Positions 16,329 through 25,713 of a stretch of DNA of 64,000 nt are shown piece by piece. The position numbers were made by a program, and so were the translations under genes. The notes below the pieces were generated by a model. It was not told the DNA's origin. It saw only the letters and a program-made list of their open reading frames with translations, and ran no database searches. This stretch comes from JAIOSF01 sp963677755 (lineage in GTDB: Bacteria > Campylobacterota > Campylobacteria > Campylobacterales > Arcobacteraceae), in the NCBI GenBank assembly GCA_963677755.1, contig OY782506.1, positions 930,001 through 994,000 of the forward strand. Direction: 5' to 3'. Numbering within the stretch: position 1 is the stretch's first letter; the number at the start of each line of letters is the position of its first letter.

Positions 16329-17498
16329 TTATTTAGATTCTATAAATTGTTTAATTCTATTGATTCCATCTATAATAGTTGCTTCATCAGTAGCAAAAGA
16401 AAGTCTGAAATATCCCTCTAACCCAAAAGCTACACCTGGTACAACGGCTACTCCAACATCCTCTAAAAGTCCTTTTGAAAATTCCATTGAATCATTTGAT
16501 ACACCTTTAATATTTACAAAAAGATAAAATGCACCACTTGGTTTTACAACAGAGAGACCCTCTATATTATTTATCATATCAACAGCTAAATCTCTTCTTC
16601 TTTCAAACTCAACTCTCATAGTTTCTATATCATTATCAGCACTTCCATCTAAAGCTGTAATAGCAGCAGCTTGTGTAATAGAGTTGATATTTGATGTAGA
16701 TTGTGATTGGAGTTTTTTCATAGCTTTAACTAGCGCTTTATCTTTAGAAGCTAAATATCCAAATCTCCAACCTGTCATTGCAACAGATTTACTTAAACCA
16801 TTTATAGTGATAGTTCGATTGTACATATCTTCACTTACACTAGCAACTGCTGTAAATTTTAAATCATCATAAATGATTTTTTCATACATCTCATCACTTA
16901 TTACTGTAATATTTGTCCCTTTTAAAACTTCAGCAAGTGCTAATATTTCATCTTTTGTATAAACACTTCCTGTAGGGTTTGAAGGTGTTGTTAAAACTAA
17001 CATTTTAGATTTTGGAGTAATTGCCGCTTGTAATTGTTCAGGTGTGATTTTAAATTCGCTTGCATCATCAGTAATTATTTCAACTACAGTTCCACCACTA
17101 TATTTTACAATTTCAGGATATGTTACCCAATAAGGAGCTGGGATGATAACTTCATCACCCTCTTGAATTCCAGCTTGAAAGATATTAAATAAACTATGTT
17201 TCGCTCCAACACTAACGATAATTTCTGAAGGATCATAGTCTAAATTATTATCTCTTTTTAATTTGTTACAGATTGCTTCTCTACAAAGTGGAGTGCCCTC
17301 AACAGCTGTATATCTAGTATCATCATTTTCCATAGCTTTAATAGCAGCATCTTTTATAATTTGAGGTGTACCAAAATCAGGTTCACCCGCACTAAAACTT
17401 AGTACATCTTTTCCAGACGCTTTTAATTCTCTTGATAGTGTAGTAATAGCTATTGTAATTGACTCAGATAGTCTATCCATTCTACTTGCAATTTCCAT
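16329..17498 (-). CDS. aspC: Aspartate-type aminotransferase (class I/II)
   Basis: The 389-residue PLP enzyme belongs to fold type I, subgroup Ib. It has TRYTAVEGTPLCREAI near the N-terminus, PAPYWVTYPEI, SNPTGSVYTKDE, and the PLP lysine in NGLSKSVAMTGWRFG. Arg near the C-terminus in YFRLSFATDE binds the substrate carboxylate. Aspartate-oxoglutarate transamination is the likely activity, but related enzymes also act on prephenate or tyrosine. GGAAC lies just before the ATG. The small ORF follows directly. Confidence 0.9.
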   Translation of the reverse strand: MEIASRMDRLSESITIAITTLSRELKASGKDVLSFSAGEPDFGTPQIIKDAAIKAMENDDTRYTAVEGTPLCREAICNKLKRDNNLDYDPSEIIVSVGAKHSLFNIFQAGIQEGDEVIIPAPYWVTYPEIVKYSGGTVVEIITDDASEFKITPEQLQAAITPKSKMLVLTTPSNPTGSVYTKDEILALAEVLKGTNITVISDEMYEKIIYDDLKFTAVASVSEDMYNRTITINGLSKSVAMTGWRFGYLASKDKALVKAMKKLQSQSTSNINSITQAAAITALDGSADNDIETMRVEFERRRDLAVDMINNIEGLSVVKPSGAFYLFVNIKGVSNDSMEFSKGLLEDVGVAVVPGVAFGLEGYFRLSFATDEATIIDGINRIKQFIESK

Positions 17499-17609
17499 AT
17501 ATTGTTCCTTTTGAGAAGTTCATTTTATTTTGTGGCGAATTATACATAAATATTAATCAATATTTTATTAAATTTAAGATAGCCTAATATAAAAATTTTA
17601 GGAATTAAA

Positions 17610-17723
17610 ATGAGATTAATTATAATTGGATTATTATTAGGTTTGATTTTTATAGGATGTGGATATAAAGCTGATCCTATTTATGTAGATGATGATAAAA
17701 CTGAACAAAAGGGTGAAAAGTAA
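17610..17723 (+). CDS. Small LptM-like lipoprotein
   Basis: A 37-residue frame starts at the ATG at 17610 with AGGA upstream and stops four bases before nadB. It encodes a hydrophobic leader (MRLIIIGLLLGLIFIGC) with a lipobox-like FIGC, then GYKADPIYVDDD and a charged tail. The GCGxK..P.Y pattern after the acylated cysteine resembles LptM (YifL), the lipoprotein that helps assemble the LptD-LptE lipopolysaccharide translocon. The match rests on this short motif only. Coupling with nadB is probably incidental. Confidence 0.7.
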   Translation: MRLIIIGLLLGLIFIGCGYKADPIYVDDDKTEQKGEK

Positions 17724-17726
17724 TAT

Positions 17727-19181
17727 ATGATATATGATTATTTGATTGTAGGTACTGGTATTGCTGGATTAAATGCGGCAAGACTTATACCAAAAGATAA
17801 AAAAGTATTAGTTGTTTGTAAAAAAACACCTTGGGAGTGTAATACATTTTGGGCACAAGGTGGAGTTGTGCGCGCTAGGGACAAAAAAGATATACCTCTA
17901 CATATACACGATACAATGATTGCTGGTGTAAATTTAAATGATATAGATGCTGTTAAAACACTTAGTGAAAAATCAATAGATGCTATAGATAATTTAATAG
18001 ATAATGGATTTGTTTTTGATAAAAATGCAAAAGGTGAGTTAGCATTTACAAAAGAAGCTGCACATAGTACAAGTAGAATTTTACATGCAGATGGAGATGC
18101 AACTGGACGAATGTTACATATGTTTTTGCTCCAACAGTGTCCCCATGAAGTAGTGACAGATTCAATAGTAATAGACTTATTATATGAAGATGGTATCTGT
18201 TACGGAGCTCATTTAATAGCCAACGGAAAAGATAAAATTATTTATGCACACAACACAATACTAGCAAGTGGTGGAGTGGGTTCAATTTATAGATATCATA
18301 CAAATTCAACAACAATTGCTGGAGATATACAAGGTATCTGTATAGAAAAAGGTCTTAAGTTAAAAGATATGGAGATGATGCAATTTCATCCAACAGTTTT
18401 TATTGAATCTGATTTACCAAGAAAACAACTATTAACAGAAGCTTTAAGAGGTGAGGGTGCTGTTGTTGAAGATGAAGATGGGTACGCCTTTTTAAAAGAT
18501 TATCATGAAGATGCTGAATTAGCACCAAGAGATGTTGTAAGTCGTGCATTATTTGATTACCATAAAAAAACAGGTTCAAAAATATATCTCTCTTTTAGAA
18601 ATTTTGAGAAAAAAGTATTTAAAAAAAGATTCCCAAATATTTATAAAAACCTTATGGATATAGGCTATGATCTCCCTTTTGAAAGAGTTCCAATTAGTCC
18701 TGCTTTTCATTATAGTATGGGTGGAATTGAAGTTGATTTAGATTCAAGAGTTAAAAATACAAAAAATCTTTATGCTGTTGGTGAAGTTGCTTGTACTGGT
18801 GTTCATGGAGCAAATAGACTAGCTTCAAACTCATTACTTGAGGGGTTAGTATTTTCTAAAATTGCTGTTGATACTGCCCAAAAAGAGGACTTTACAATTG
18901 ATTTGAATAATTTTAAAGGTAAAGATAATCAACCACATTATGAATTGCAAAAACCAACAGACAAAGCTATAAAAGATGAGTTGAGAAATTTAATGTGGAC
19001 AAATGCAGGAATAGTGAGACAAAGACAAGACTTAATAGACGCATTAGAAGAGATTGAAATATTTTTGAAAGAGAGTGTAGGAAGATTACTTTTTTTAAGG
19101 TTACTTACGGCAAAATCCATCATTCAAAGTGCCATAGAGCGAAAAAAATCTATAGGAGCACATTATATTAAGGAGAAATAA
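17727..19181 (+). CDS. nadB: L-aspartate oxidase
   Basis: The 484-residue FAD enzyme makes iminoaspartate for quinolinate and NAD synthesis. The dinucleotide-binding GTGIAGLNAA is at residues 8-17. The succinate dehydrogenase-like active region shows FWAQGGVV, HSTSRILHADGDATG, MQFHPT and HYSMGGIEVD, then TGVHGANRLASNSLLEGLV. It is somewhat shorter than E. coli NadB, as usual in the phylum. The stop overlaps the nhaD start (TAATG), suggesting coupling. Confidence 0.95.
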   Translation: MIYDYLIVGTGIAGLNAARLIPKDKKVLVVCKKTPWECNTFWAQGGVVRARDKKDIPLHIHDTMIAGVNLNDIDAVKTLSEKSIDAIDNLIDNGFVFDKNAKGELAFTKEAAHSTSRILHADGDATGRMLHMFLLQQCPHEVVTDSIVIDLLYEDGICYGAHLIANGKDKIIYAHNTILASGGVGSIYRYHTNSTTIAGDIQGICIEKGLKLKDMEMMQFHPTVFIESDLPRKQLLTEALRGEGAVVEDEDGYAFLKDYHEDAELAPRDVVSRALFDYHKKTGSKIYLSFRNFEKKVFKKRFPNIYKNLMDIGYDLPFERVPISPAFHYSMGGIEVDLDSRVKNTKNLYAVGEVACTGVHGANRLASNSLLEGLVFSKIAVDTAQKEDFTIDLNNFKGKDNQPHYELQKPTDKAIKDELRNLMWTNAGIVRQRQDLIDALEEIEIFLKESVGRLLFLRLLTAKSIIQSAIERKKSIGAHYIKEK

Positions 19182-20566
19182 TGTTTAAACTGCTTATGGT
19201 TAGTTTAGCTAGTGTTTTAGCATTCGCAAGTGGCGGGGGAGAAGGAGAAGTTGTTTCAGTAATACCAGATATTACAATGACTTGGGTTGGTATTGCAGGA
19301 TTACTTATATTTATGGTAGGTTATTATTTTATTGCGATGGAAGAGCATTATCATATAGATAAAGCAAAACCAGCACTTTTAACTGGTACATTTTTATTTA
19401 TTTTAGTAGCATTTTATTATGCACTCAATGGTATGGATATGAATTTAGTTCATACTCAAGTAGAACATCTTATTCTTGAAATAGCGGAGATATTCTTTTT
19501 CTTATTTGTAGCGATGACTTATATTGAGTCAATGATACATATGGGAGTATTTGACAAGTTAAAATATAATCTTGTTTCAAAAGGGTATACATATAAAAAA
19601 CTATTTTGGGTTACAGGAATTTTAGCATTCTTTATCTCTCCAATTGCAGATAACTTAACAACAGCATTAATACTTTCTACTGTTCTTATTACAATTGAGC
19701 GAGAGAAAAAAGAGTTTTTAATCCCTGGTGCAATAAATATTGTTGTTGCTGCAAATGCAGGTGGTGCTTGGTCTCCATTTGGTGATATTACAACACTTAT
19801 GGCATGGACAGCAGGAAAGGGTGCATTTGGAGATTTCTTATTCTTATTCCCAGCATCTATTTTAGGATATTTAGTGACAGCATTTTTATTATCAAAAGTT
19901 GTTCCAAATACTGTTCCTGATTTTGATGCAGCCACAGAAAAAAAACCTGAACTAATGAAAGGTGCAAATGTAGTAATTGGACTTGGAGTATTTACAATTT
20001 TTTGTGCAGTAATGTCTCATCAAGTTTTACATCTACCAGCTATGTGGGGTATGATGTTTGGTTTATCACTATTAAAAGTATATGCATATAGACTTAAAAA
20101 AGTACATAATACAGAGTTTAATGTATTTGGTGCAATGGCAAAAATAGAAAATAATACATTATTATTTTTCTTTGGTATATTAGCAGCTGTTGGTGTACTA
20201 TATTTTATTGGATGGTTAGCATTAGCATCAGTAGTATATGATCCACAAGTTTTAGGACCTACTTGGTCAAATATAGGTGTTGGTTTCTTATCTGCAATTG
20301 TTGATAATGTTCCTGTTATGTCGGCAGTTCTAAAAGCAAATCCAGATATGGTTCATGCACAATGGATGTTAGTAACACTAACAGCAGGTGTTGGTGGTTC
20401 ATTAATCTCATTTGGTAGTGCAGCAGGTGTTGGTGTTATGGGTAAACTTCCAGGTGTTTATACATTTAGTGCTCATATGAAGTATTCTTGGACTGTATTA
20501 ATTGGATATATTGTTTCAGTAGCAATTTGGTATGGACAATTTATAGTATTAGGAATTGGTGCATAA
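19181..20566 (+). CDS. nhaD: Na+/H+ antiporter of the NhaD family
   Basis: The 461-residue membrane protein has about 12-13 hydrophobic segments, a signal-like N-terminus and the ion transporter family signature regions FISPIADNLTTALIL and NAGGAWSPFGDITTLMAW. A third conserved region, GFLSAIVDNVPVMSAVL, holds the second Asp/Asn site. NhaD proteins expel Na+ or Li+ in exchange for H+, common in marine and halotolerant bacteria. A sodium cycle fits the Na+-exporting OadGAB pump nearby. Its ATG overlaps the nadB stop by one base. Confidence 0.93.
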   Translation: MFKLLMVSLASVLAFASGGGEGEVVSVIPDITMTWVGIAGLLIFMVGYYFIAMEEHYHIDKAKPALLTGTFLFILVAFYYALNGMDMNLVHTQVEHLILEIAEIFFFLFVAMTYIESMIHMGVFDKLKYNLVSKGYTYKKLFWVTGILAFFISPIADNLTTALILSTVLITIEREKKEFLIPGAINIVVAANAGGAWSPFGDITTLMAWTAGKGAFGDFLFLFPASILGYLVTAFLLSKVVPNTVPDFDAATEKKPELMKGANVVIGLGVFTIFCAVMSHQVLHLPAMWGMMFGLSLLKVYAYRLKKVHNTEFNVFGAMAKIENNTLLFFFGILAAVGVLYFIGWLALASVVYDPQVLGPTWSNIGVGFLSAIVDNVPVMSAVLKANPDMVHAQWMLVTLTAGVGGSLISFGSAAGVGVMGKLPGVYTFSAHMKYSWTVLIGYIVSVAIWYGQFIVLGIGA

Positions 20567-20586
20567 CTAATTCTTGTTCTATTAAA

Positions 20587-20616
20587 GGCTAAGGAGAAAT
20601 CCTTAGCCTTTTTTTT
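20587..20616 (+). terminator. Intrinsic terminator after nhaD
   Basis: GGCTAAGG / CCTTAGCC forms an 8-bp stem with a six-base loop, followed by eight T residues. Confidence 0.9.
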
Positions 20617-20669
20617 ACCTTTTTTTTGGTATAATCTGACTAATTTATAGTAATTTTAAAGGATTTTAT

Positions 20670-22208
20670 TTGAAACATGTACCAATATTAGTTTTAGACT
20701 TTGGAAGTCAATATACTCAACTTATCTCAAAAAGATTAAGAAGTAATGGATTTTATTCTGAAATAGTTCCATTTAGTGAATCTATTGAAGATATCAAAGC
20801 TAGAAGTCCAAAGGGAATTGTTCTAAGTGGTGGACCAGCTTCAGTGTATGCAGATGATGCATATAAAGTAGATAAAGAGATATTTAATCTAGGATTACCA
20901 ATCTTAGGTATTTGTTATGGTATGCAAACAATTGCACACTATTTAGGTGGTAGTGTAATTCCAGCTGACCATCATGAGTATGGAAAAGCAAAATTAAAAG
21001 TTGAAGATACAACTTGTCCTATATTTAATGATGTAACGAATGAAGAGATAGTATGGATGTCTCATGGGGACAAAGTTGAATCTCTCCCTAGCGGATTTAA
21101 AGTGATTGGTACAAGTGAAAATTCACCATATGCTGCTATTGCAAATGAAGAAAAAAATATTTATGCATTTCAATACCATCCTGAAGTTACACATAGTGTA
21201 GAGGGTGCACAAATGTTAACAAATTTTGCAAAACATATTTGTGGTTGTGAAAAAAATTGGAATATGGGAAATTTTGCGAAAGAGCAAATTGAAAAGATAC
21301 GAACACAAGTAGGGGATAAAAAAGTTCTTTGTGGTGTTAGTGGTGGAGTTGATAGTTCAGTTGTAGCTACACTTTTAGCAGAAGCAATTGGTGACAAGTT
21401 AGTTCCAGTGTTTGTAAATAATGGACTTCTAAGAGCAAATGAAGTTGAAGATGTACAAAATATGTTTGCTACAAGAGGAATAGGGCTTATCACAGTTGAT
21501 GCTTCAAATGACTTTTTAACAAAACTAGCAGGGGTGACTGATCCTGAAACAAAAAGAAAAATAATTGGTGAAACTTTTATTGAAGTATTTGATAAAGAAG
21601 CTAAAAAACATGATGGAATATCATTTTTGGCACAAGGTACACTTTATACTGATGTAATAGAATCAGTATCAGTAAAAGGTCCATCAAAAACAATTAAATC
21701 ACATCATAATGTTGGTGGGCTTCCTGATTGGATGACTTTTGAACTTATTGAACCTTTAAGAGAAATTTTTAAAGATGAAGTAAGAGTTTTAGGTCTTGAA
21801 CTTGGACTTCCTGCACAAATGATTGGTCGTCATCCTTTTCCTGGACCGGGACTTGCAATTCGAATTATGGGTGAAGTAAATAAACCTGATTTAACTATAT
21901 TACGAAAAGCAGATACAATTATGCTTGAAGAGTTACGAGCTAGTGGTTGGTATGATAAAACATGGCAAGCATTTACTGTACTTCTAAATGTAAAATCAGT
22001 TGGAGTAATGGGTGATAATAGAACATACGATAATACAGCTTGTATAAGAATTGTTAACGCAATAGATGGGATGACTGCGACATTTGCACATATTCCACAT
22101 GATATACTTGAAGTTATGAGTAGAAGAATTATCAATGAAGTTGATGGAATTAATAGAGTAGTTTATGATATATCTTCTAAACCACCAGCAACAATAGAGT
22201 GGGAGTAA
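20670..22208 (+). CDS. guaA: GMP synthase (glutamine-hydrolysing)
   Basis: The 512-residue enzyme converts XMP to GMP. The class I glutamine amidotransferase domain (1-190) has the nucleophile in GICYGMQ and the His/Glu pair in QYHPEV. The ATP pyrophosphatase domain has the P-loop SGGVDSSVVA (about 224-233). The C-terminal dimerisation domain ends in KPPATIEWE. It starts at TTG, with AAAGGA eight bases upstream. Identification is certain. Confidence 0.97.
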   Translation: MKHVPILVLDFGSQYTQLISKRLRSNGFYSEIVPFSESIEDIKARSPKGIVLSGGPASVYADDAYKVDKEIFNLGLPILGICYGMQTIAHYLGGSVIPADHHEYGKAKLKVEDTTCPIFNDVTNEEIVWMSHGDKVESLPSGFKVIGTSENSPYAAIANEEKNIYAFQYHPEVTHSVEGAQMLTNFAKHICGCEKNWNMGNFAKEQIEKIRTQVGDKKVLCGVSGGVDSSVVATLLAEAIGDKLVPVFVNNGLLRANEVEDVQNMFATRGIGLITVDASNDFLTKLAGVTDPETKRKIIGETFIEVFDKEAKKHDGISFLAQGTLYTDVIESVSVKGPSKTIKSHHNVGGLPDWMTFELIEPLREIFKDEVRVLGLELGLPAQMIGRHPFPGPGLAIRIMGEVNKPDLTILRKADTIMLEELRASGWYDKTWQAFTVLLNVKSVGVMGDNRTYDNTACIRIVNAIDGMTATFAHIPHDILEVMSRRIINEVDGINRVVYDISSKPPATIEWE

Positions 22209-22231
22209 AATCGATAGATTTTACTCATCTC

Positions 22232-22255
22232 GACTTTTGCACAATCTAAGCAAAA
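22232..22255 (+). terminator. Probable terminator after guaA
   Basis: CTTTTGC / GCAAAAG makes a 7-bp stem about 24 bases after the guaA stop, followed by a moderately T-rich tract (ATTTTTAACTTTTT). It is weaker than the other terminators in the window. Confidence 0.5.
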
Positions 22256-22308
22256 GCTATCAATTTTTAACTTTTTAGTATTTTAAGTATTTTAAAATTT
22301 TTTTCTTT

Positions 22309-22342
22309 TGTGACATTAGATGTGACATTTGTTTGATATAAT
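22309..22342 (+). promoter_or_regulatory. Promoter with tandem 12-base direct repeat upstream of the pseudopilin gene
   Basis: TGTGACATTAGA and TGTGACATTTGT stand directly in tandem at 22309-22332. They share nine identical leading bases and end just before a TATAAT at 22337-22342. The -35 position is occupied by the repeats rather than by TTGACA. This suggests a regulator binding two half-sites in direct orientation, possibly controlling the whole pseudopilin-to-pepA unit. Confidence 0.55.
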
Positions 22343-22380
22343 TTAGAAGAGATAAAATTGTCAAATATTAAAGGAAATTA

Positions 22381-22785
22381 ATGAAAAACTCAAAATTTGT
22401 AAAAGCCTTTTCTCTTATTGAACTTATTTTTGTTATTGCTGTTTTAGGTATTATTGCGACATTTGCAGTGCCAAAATTGTTAAATACAAAAAGTAGTGCA
22501 GTTGTAACTACAATTAAACAAGATATTAATACTATAACCACTGCAATTCAATCACAATATATGTTAAATAGTACTATAGATAAAATTACAGATTCTGTAA
22601 CAATCAATGAAAAAAATTGGGATATTGAAGATAAAAAAATAGAATACAATATAGATGGTACTTCTTGTGTTATCATTGAAGTTGTATCTAATAACCTTAC
22701 CGTGACAATTAACGAAAAATCTACTAGTTTGTGTCAAAAACTTTATGATGCTGGTGTTAGAAATATCACTTATGATTTAATATAG
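22381..22785 (+). CDS. Type II/IV pilin-like (pseudopilin) protein
   Basis: A 134-residue protein with a type III prepilin signal: a short basic leader, then the processing site KAFSLIEL, where Ala rather than Gly precedes the Phe. The usual hydrophobic helix (IFVIAVLGIIATFAVPKLL) follows. The C-terminal globular part contains two Cys (in GTSCVII and SLCQKL) that could form a disulfide. Campylobacterota carry many such orphan pseudopilins of unknown role in secretion or transformation. It begins a rightward gene row and stops two bases before gmhB. Confidence 0.85.
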   Translation: MKNSKFVKAFSLIELIFVIAVLGIIATFAVPKLLNTKSSAVVTTIKQDINTITTAIQSQYMLNSTIDKITDSVTINEKNWDIEDKKIEYNIDGTSCVIIEVVSNNLTVTINEKSTSLCQKLYDAGVRNITYDLI

Positions 22786-22787
22786 AT

Positions 22788-23309
22788 ATGCAAAAAATAG
22801 TTTTTTTAGATCGTGATGGTGTTATAAATATTGAAAAAGATTATCTTTATAAAATAGATGATTTTGAATTTATAGATGGTGTTTTTAGTTCCTTAGAATA
22901 TCTTCAAAAGTTAGGATACAAATTTGTAATTATTACAAATCAATCTGGAATTGGGAGAGGATATTATAATTTTGAACAATATAATATACTCACAAAGTGG
23001 ATGAAAAAACAATTTAAAGAAAAAGGGATTGATATTCTTGAAGTATATTGTTGTCCCCATGCCCCAGATGAAAATTGCACCTGTCGAAAACCAAATATTG
23101 GAATGATAGAACAAACTTCTAAAATAATTGATATTGATTATGAAAACTCATGGTTAGTTGGAGATAAAAGTTCTGATATCCAAACTGCAATCAATGCAAA
23201 TATAAAAAATACAATACAAGTACGTTCTGGACATAAGTTTGAAGATGAGAACTCAAAAGCAGACTATATTGTGGATTCTATCAAAGATATACCAAATATT
23301 ATAAAATAG
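22788..23309 (+). CDS. gmhB: D-glycero-D-manno-heptose 1,7-bisphosphate 7-phosphatase
   Basis: The 173-residue HAD phosphatase removes the C7 phosphate during ADP-heptose synthesis for the lipopolysaccharide core. The HAD motif I is FLDRDGVIN, motif II is TNQSG, and the zinc-binding loop has CCPHAPDENCTCRKP. Motif III/IV is WLVGDKSSDI. gmhA follows about 50 bases later, which confirms the pathway. Confidence 0.95.
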   Translation: MQKIVFLDRDGVINIEKDYLYKIDDFEFIDGVFSSLEYLQKLGYKFVIITNQSGIGRGYYNFEQYNILTKWMKKQFKEKGIDILEVYCCPHAPDENCTCRKPNIGMIEQTSKIIDIDYENSWLVGDKSSDIQTAINANIKNTIQVRSGHKFEDENSKADYIVDSIKDIPNIIK

Positions 23310-23361
23310 TAAACTTATTTTAGATAGAATCTTGTAAATTTAAAAAATTATTGGATTATAT

Positions 23362-23925
23362 ATGTTAGATACTATAAAAAAAGAGTTTGAATCGCATTTA
23401 CAAATTATTCAAACAGTTCAAAATAATATGGAAAATGATATTGCTGAAGTTTCAAAGAAAGTGATAGAAACATTAAAAAATGGTAATAAAGTTTTGATAT
23501 GTGGAAATGGTGGAAGTGCAGCGGATGCACAACATTTTGCTGCTGAACTAACTGGCCGTTATAAAACTGAAAGAAGAGGGTTGCCTGGTATTGCACTTAC
23601 AACTGATACGAGTGCTTTAACTGCTATTGGAAATGATTATGGATATGATAGAGTTTTTGATAGACAAACAGAAGCTTTAGCTAACAAAGGTGATCTCCTT
23701 ATTGGTATAAGTACAAGTGGAAATAGTAAAAATGTTATTAGTGCATTGAGTTTAGCAAAAGAGATGGGATGTAGTGCTATTGGATTAACTGGTAGAGATG
23801 GAGGTGCTATGAATGATGTTTGTGATATTAATTTAGTAGTTCCTAGTGATAATACCCCAAGAATACAAGAGATGCATATATTATTTATTCATACTATTTG
23901 TCAATTAATAGATGATAACTTTTAA
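23362..23925 (+). CDS. gmhA: Phosphoheptose isomerase
   Basis: The 187-residue SIS-domain enzyme converts sedoheptulose 7-phosphate to D-glycero-D-manno-heptose 7-phosphate. The family sequence NGGSAADAQHFAAELTGR, the sugar-phosphate loop GISTSGNSKNV and the C-terminal EMHILFIHTICQLI are all present. Together with gmhB it supplies the lipopolysaccharide core heptose precursor; the remaining genes of that pathway are not in this window. Confidence 0.96.
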   Translation: MLDTIKKEFESHLQIIQTVQNNMENDIAEVSKKVIETLKNGNKVLICGNGGSAADAQHFAAELTGRYKTERRGLPGIALTTDTSALTAIGNDYGYDRVFDRQTEALANKGDLLIGISTSGNSKNVISALSLAKEMGCSAIGLTGRDGGAMNDVCDINLVVPSDNTPRIQEMHILFIHTICQLIDDNF

Positions 23926-23934
23926 AGGCTAGAG

Positions 23935-24483
23935 ATGAAAACATTAACAAAAGAACAAAAAGAAATATTATTAAACAGTATTAGAGATATTCCAGATTTT
24001 CCAAAACCTGGTATTGTTTTTAAAGATATTACAACTTTATTAAATAACAAAGAGGCTTATCAACTTCTTATGAATCATTTGGAAGTTAGATATAAAGATA
24101 TGAATTTAGATTATATTGCAGGACTTGATGCAAGAGGATTTATCTTTGGAGCTGCTTTGGCAGATAGACTTGGGGTAGGTTTTGTTCCTATTAGGAAAAA
24201 AGGGAAACTTCCAAGCACAACAATTTGTGAAAAATATGAGTTGGAATACGGATTTGATGAAGTTGAAATTCATCTTGATGCGTTTCACAATAATGTAGAT
24301 GCAAATGTTTTAATTATAGATGATTTATGTGCAACAGGTGGAACTGCAACAGCTGCTGCTAAACTTGTACTTGACACAAAAGCAAACTTAGTTGAAACAT
24401 GTTTTTTAATGAACTTAAAATTTTTGGCAGGGGATGAAAAAGTAAAAAAATATTCACCTGTTTACAGTATACTAGATATTTAA
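23935..24483 (+). CDS. apt: Adenine phosphoribosyltransferase
   Basis: The 182-residue salvage enzyme makes AMP from adenine and PRPP. The PRPP-binding motif is VLIIDDLCATGGTA. FPKPGIVFKDITTLL is typical of Apt near the N-terminus, and GLDARGFIFGAALA and VPIRKKGKLP form the active-site core. It lies ten bases behind gmhA. Confidence 0.96.
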   Translation: MKTLTKEQKEILLNSIRDIPDFPKPGIVFKDITTLLNNKEAYQLLMNHLEVRYKDMNLDYIAGLDARGFIFGAALADRLGVGFVPIRKKGKLPSTTICEKYELEYGFDEVEIHLDAFHNNVDANVLIIDDLCATGGTATAAAKLVLDTKANLVETCFLMNLKFLAGDEKVKKYSPVYSILDI

Positions 24484-24497
24484 AAGGATTAATTTAT

Positions 24498-25706
24498 ATG
24501 GCAAGTTATATACCAAAACCAAGTATTCATGACCCTGATGCAAATGGGCATTTTGGAATTTTTGGAGGTAGATATGTTCCTGAAACATTGATGCCAATAC
24601 TTTTAGAACTTGATACTGAATACAAAAAGTATAGATTTGATAAAAAGTTTTGGTCTGAAGTAAATCATCTTTTAGAGGAATATGTAGGAAGACCAAATCC
24701 CTTGTATTTAGCAAAAAATATTAGTGATGAAATAGGTGCAAAAGTATATTTAAAAAGAGAAGATTTAAATCATACAGGAGCCCATAAAATAAATAATGTT
24801 ATTGCACAAGGTTTATTGGCAAAAAAACTTGGAAAGACTAAAGTTATTGCTGAAACTGGTGCTGGACAACATGGTGTAGCAACTGCTACAATTGCTGCTT
24901 TAATGGGATTAGAATGTACTGTTTTTATGGGTGCAAAAGATGTAGCTCGTCAAGAACTCAATGTATTTCGTATGAAACTATTGGGAGCTAAAGTTATCTC
25001 TGTTGAATCAGGAAGTAAATCTTTAAAAGATGCAATGAATGATGCAATACGATATTGGGTTACAAATGCTAGAGATACTTTTTATATAATAGGAACTGTT
25101 GCAGGTCCTCATCCCTATCCTATGATGGTACGAGATTTTCAAGCTATTATAGGATGGGAAGCACGAAGTCAAATTTTAGAAAAAGAGGAGAAACTCCCTG
25201 ATTATGTACTTGCTTGTATTGGAGGTGGGTCTAATGCTATAGGGATGTTTAGTCATTTTCTTGAAGATAAAAAAGTTACCTGTATTGGAATTGAAGCAGG
25301 GGGACTTGGAATTGAAACAGATAAACATGGTTGTAGCTTAAAAAAAGGAACACCTGGTGTTTTACATGGACAATGCTCTTATCTTTTACAAGATGAAGAT
25401 GGACAAGTGCAAGAGGCACATAGTATAAGTGCAGGACTTGATTATCCAGGTATTGGACCTGAACATTCATATCATAACGATTTAGGAACAGTAGAGTACG
25501 ATAATATTACAGATGATGAAGCGATGGATGCATTTGTTTGGTTAAGTCAAAAAGAGGGGATTATTCCAGCTTTTGAATCTAGCCATGCTATTGCTTATCT
25601 TAAAAAAGCAAAAGAGAGATTTCAAGGAAAAACAATAATAGTGAATCTATCAGGTCGAGGTGACAAAGATATGATTCAAGCTAAAAATATTTTGAAATTT
25701 GATTAG
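24498..25706 (+). CDS. trpB: Tryptophan synthase, beta chain
   Basis: The 402-residue PLP enzyme joins indole and serine. The PLP lysine is in NHTGAHKINN, the catalytic Glu in AETGAGQHGVATA, and the phosphate-binding loop is CIGGGSNAIGMF. It resembles the standard TrpB1 type. No trpA or other trp gene is adjacent, so it is separated from any trp operon; it could work with a distant TrpA or in indole salvage. It sits between apt and a DedA gene in the same direction. Confidence 0.95.
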   Translation: MASYIPKPSIHDPDANGHFGIFGGRYVPETLMPILLELDTEYKKYRFDKKFWSEVNHLLEEYVGRPNPLYLAKNISDEIGAKVYLKREDLNHTGAHKINNVIAQGLLAKKLGKTKVIAETGAGQHGVATATIAALMGLECTVFMGAKDVARQELNVFRMKLLGAKVISVESGSKSLKDAMNDAIRYWVTNARDTFYIIGTVAGPHPYPMMVRDFQAIIGWEARSQILEKEEKLPDYVLACIGGGSNAIGMFSHFLEDKKVTCIGIEAGGLGIETDKHGCSLKKGTPGVLHGQCSYLLQDEDGQVQEAHSISAGLDYPGIGPEHSYHNDLGTVEYDNITDDEAMDAFVWLSQKEGIIPAFESSHAIAYLKKAKERFQGKTIIVNLSGRGDKDMIQAKNILKFD

Positions 25707-25713
25707 GTAGAAT

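Noticed and set aside
19519..19935. 138-residue minus-strand frame inside nhaD
   Set aside because: It mirrors conserved membrane segments of NhaD and has no independent features.
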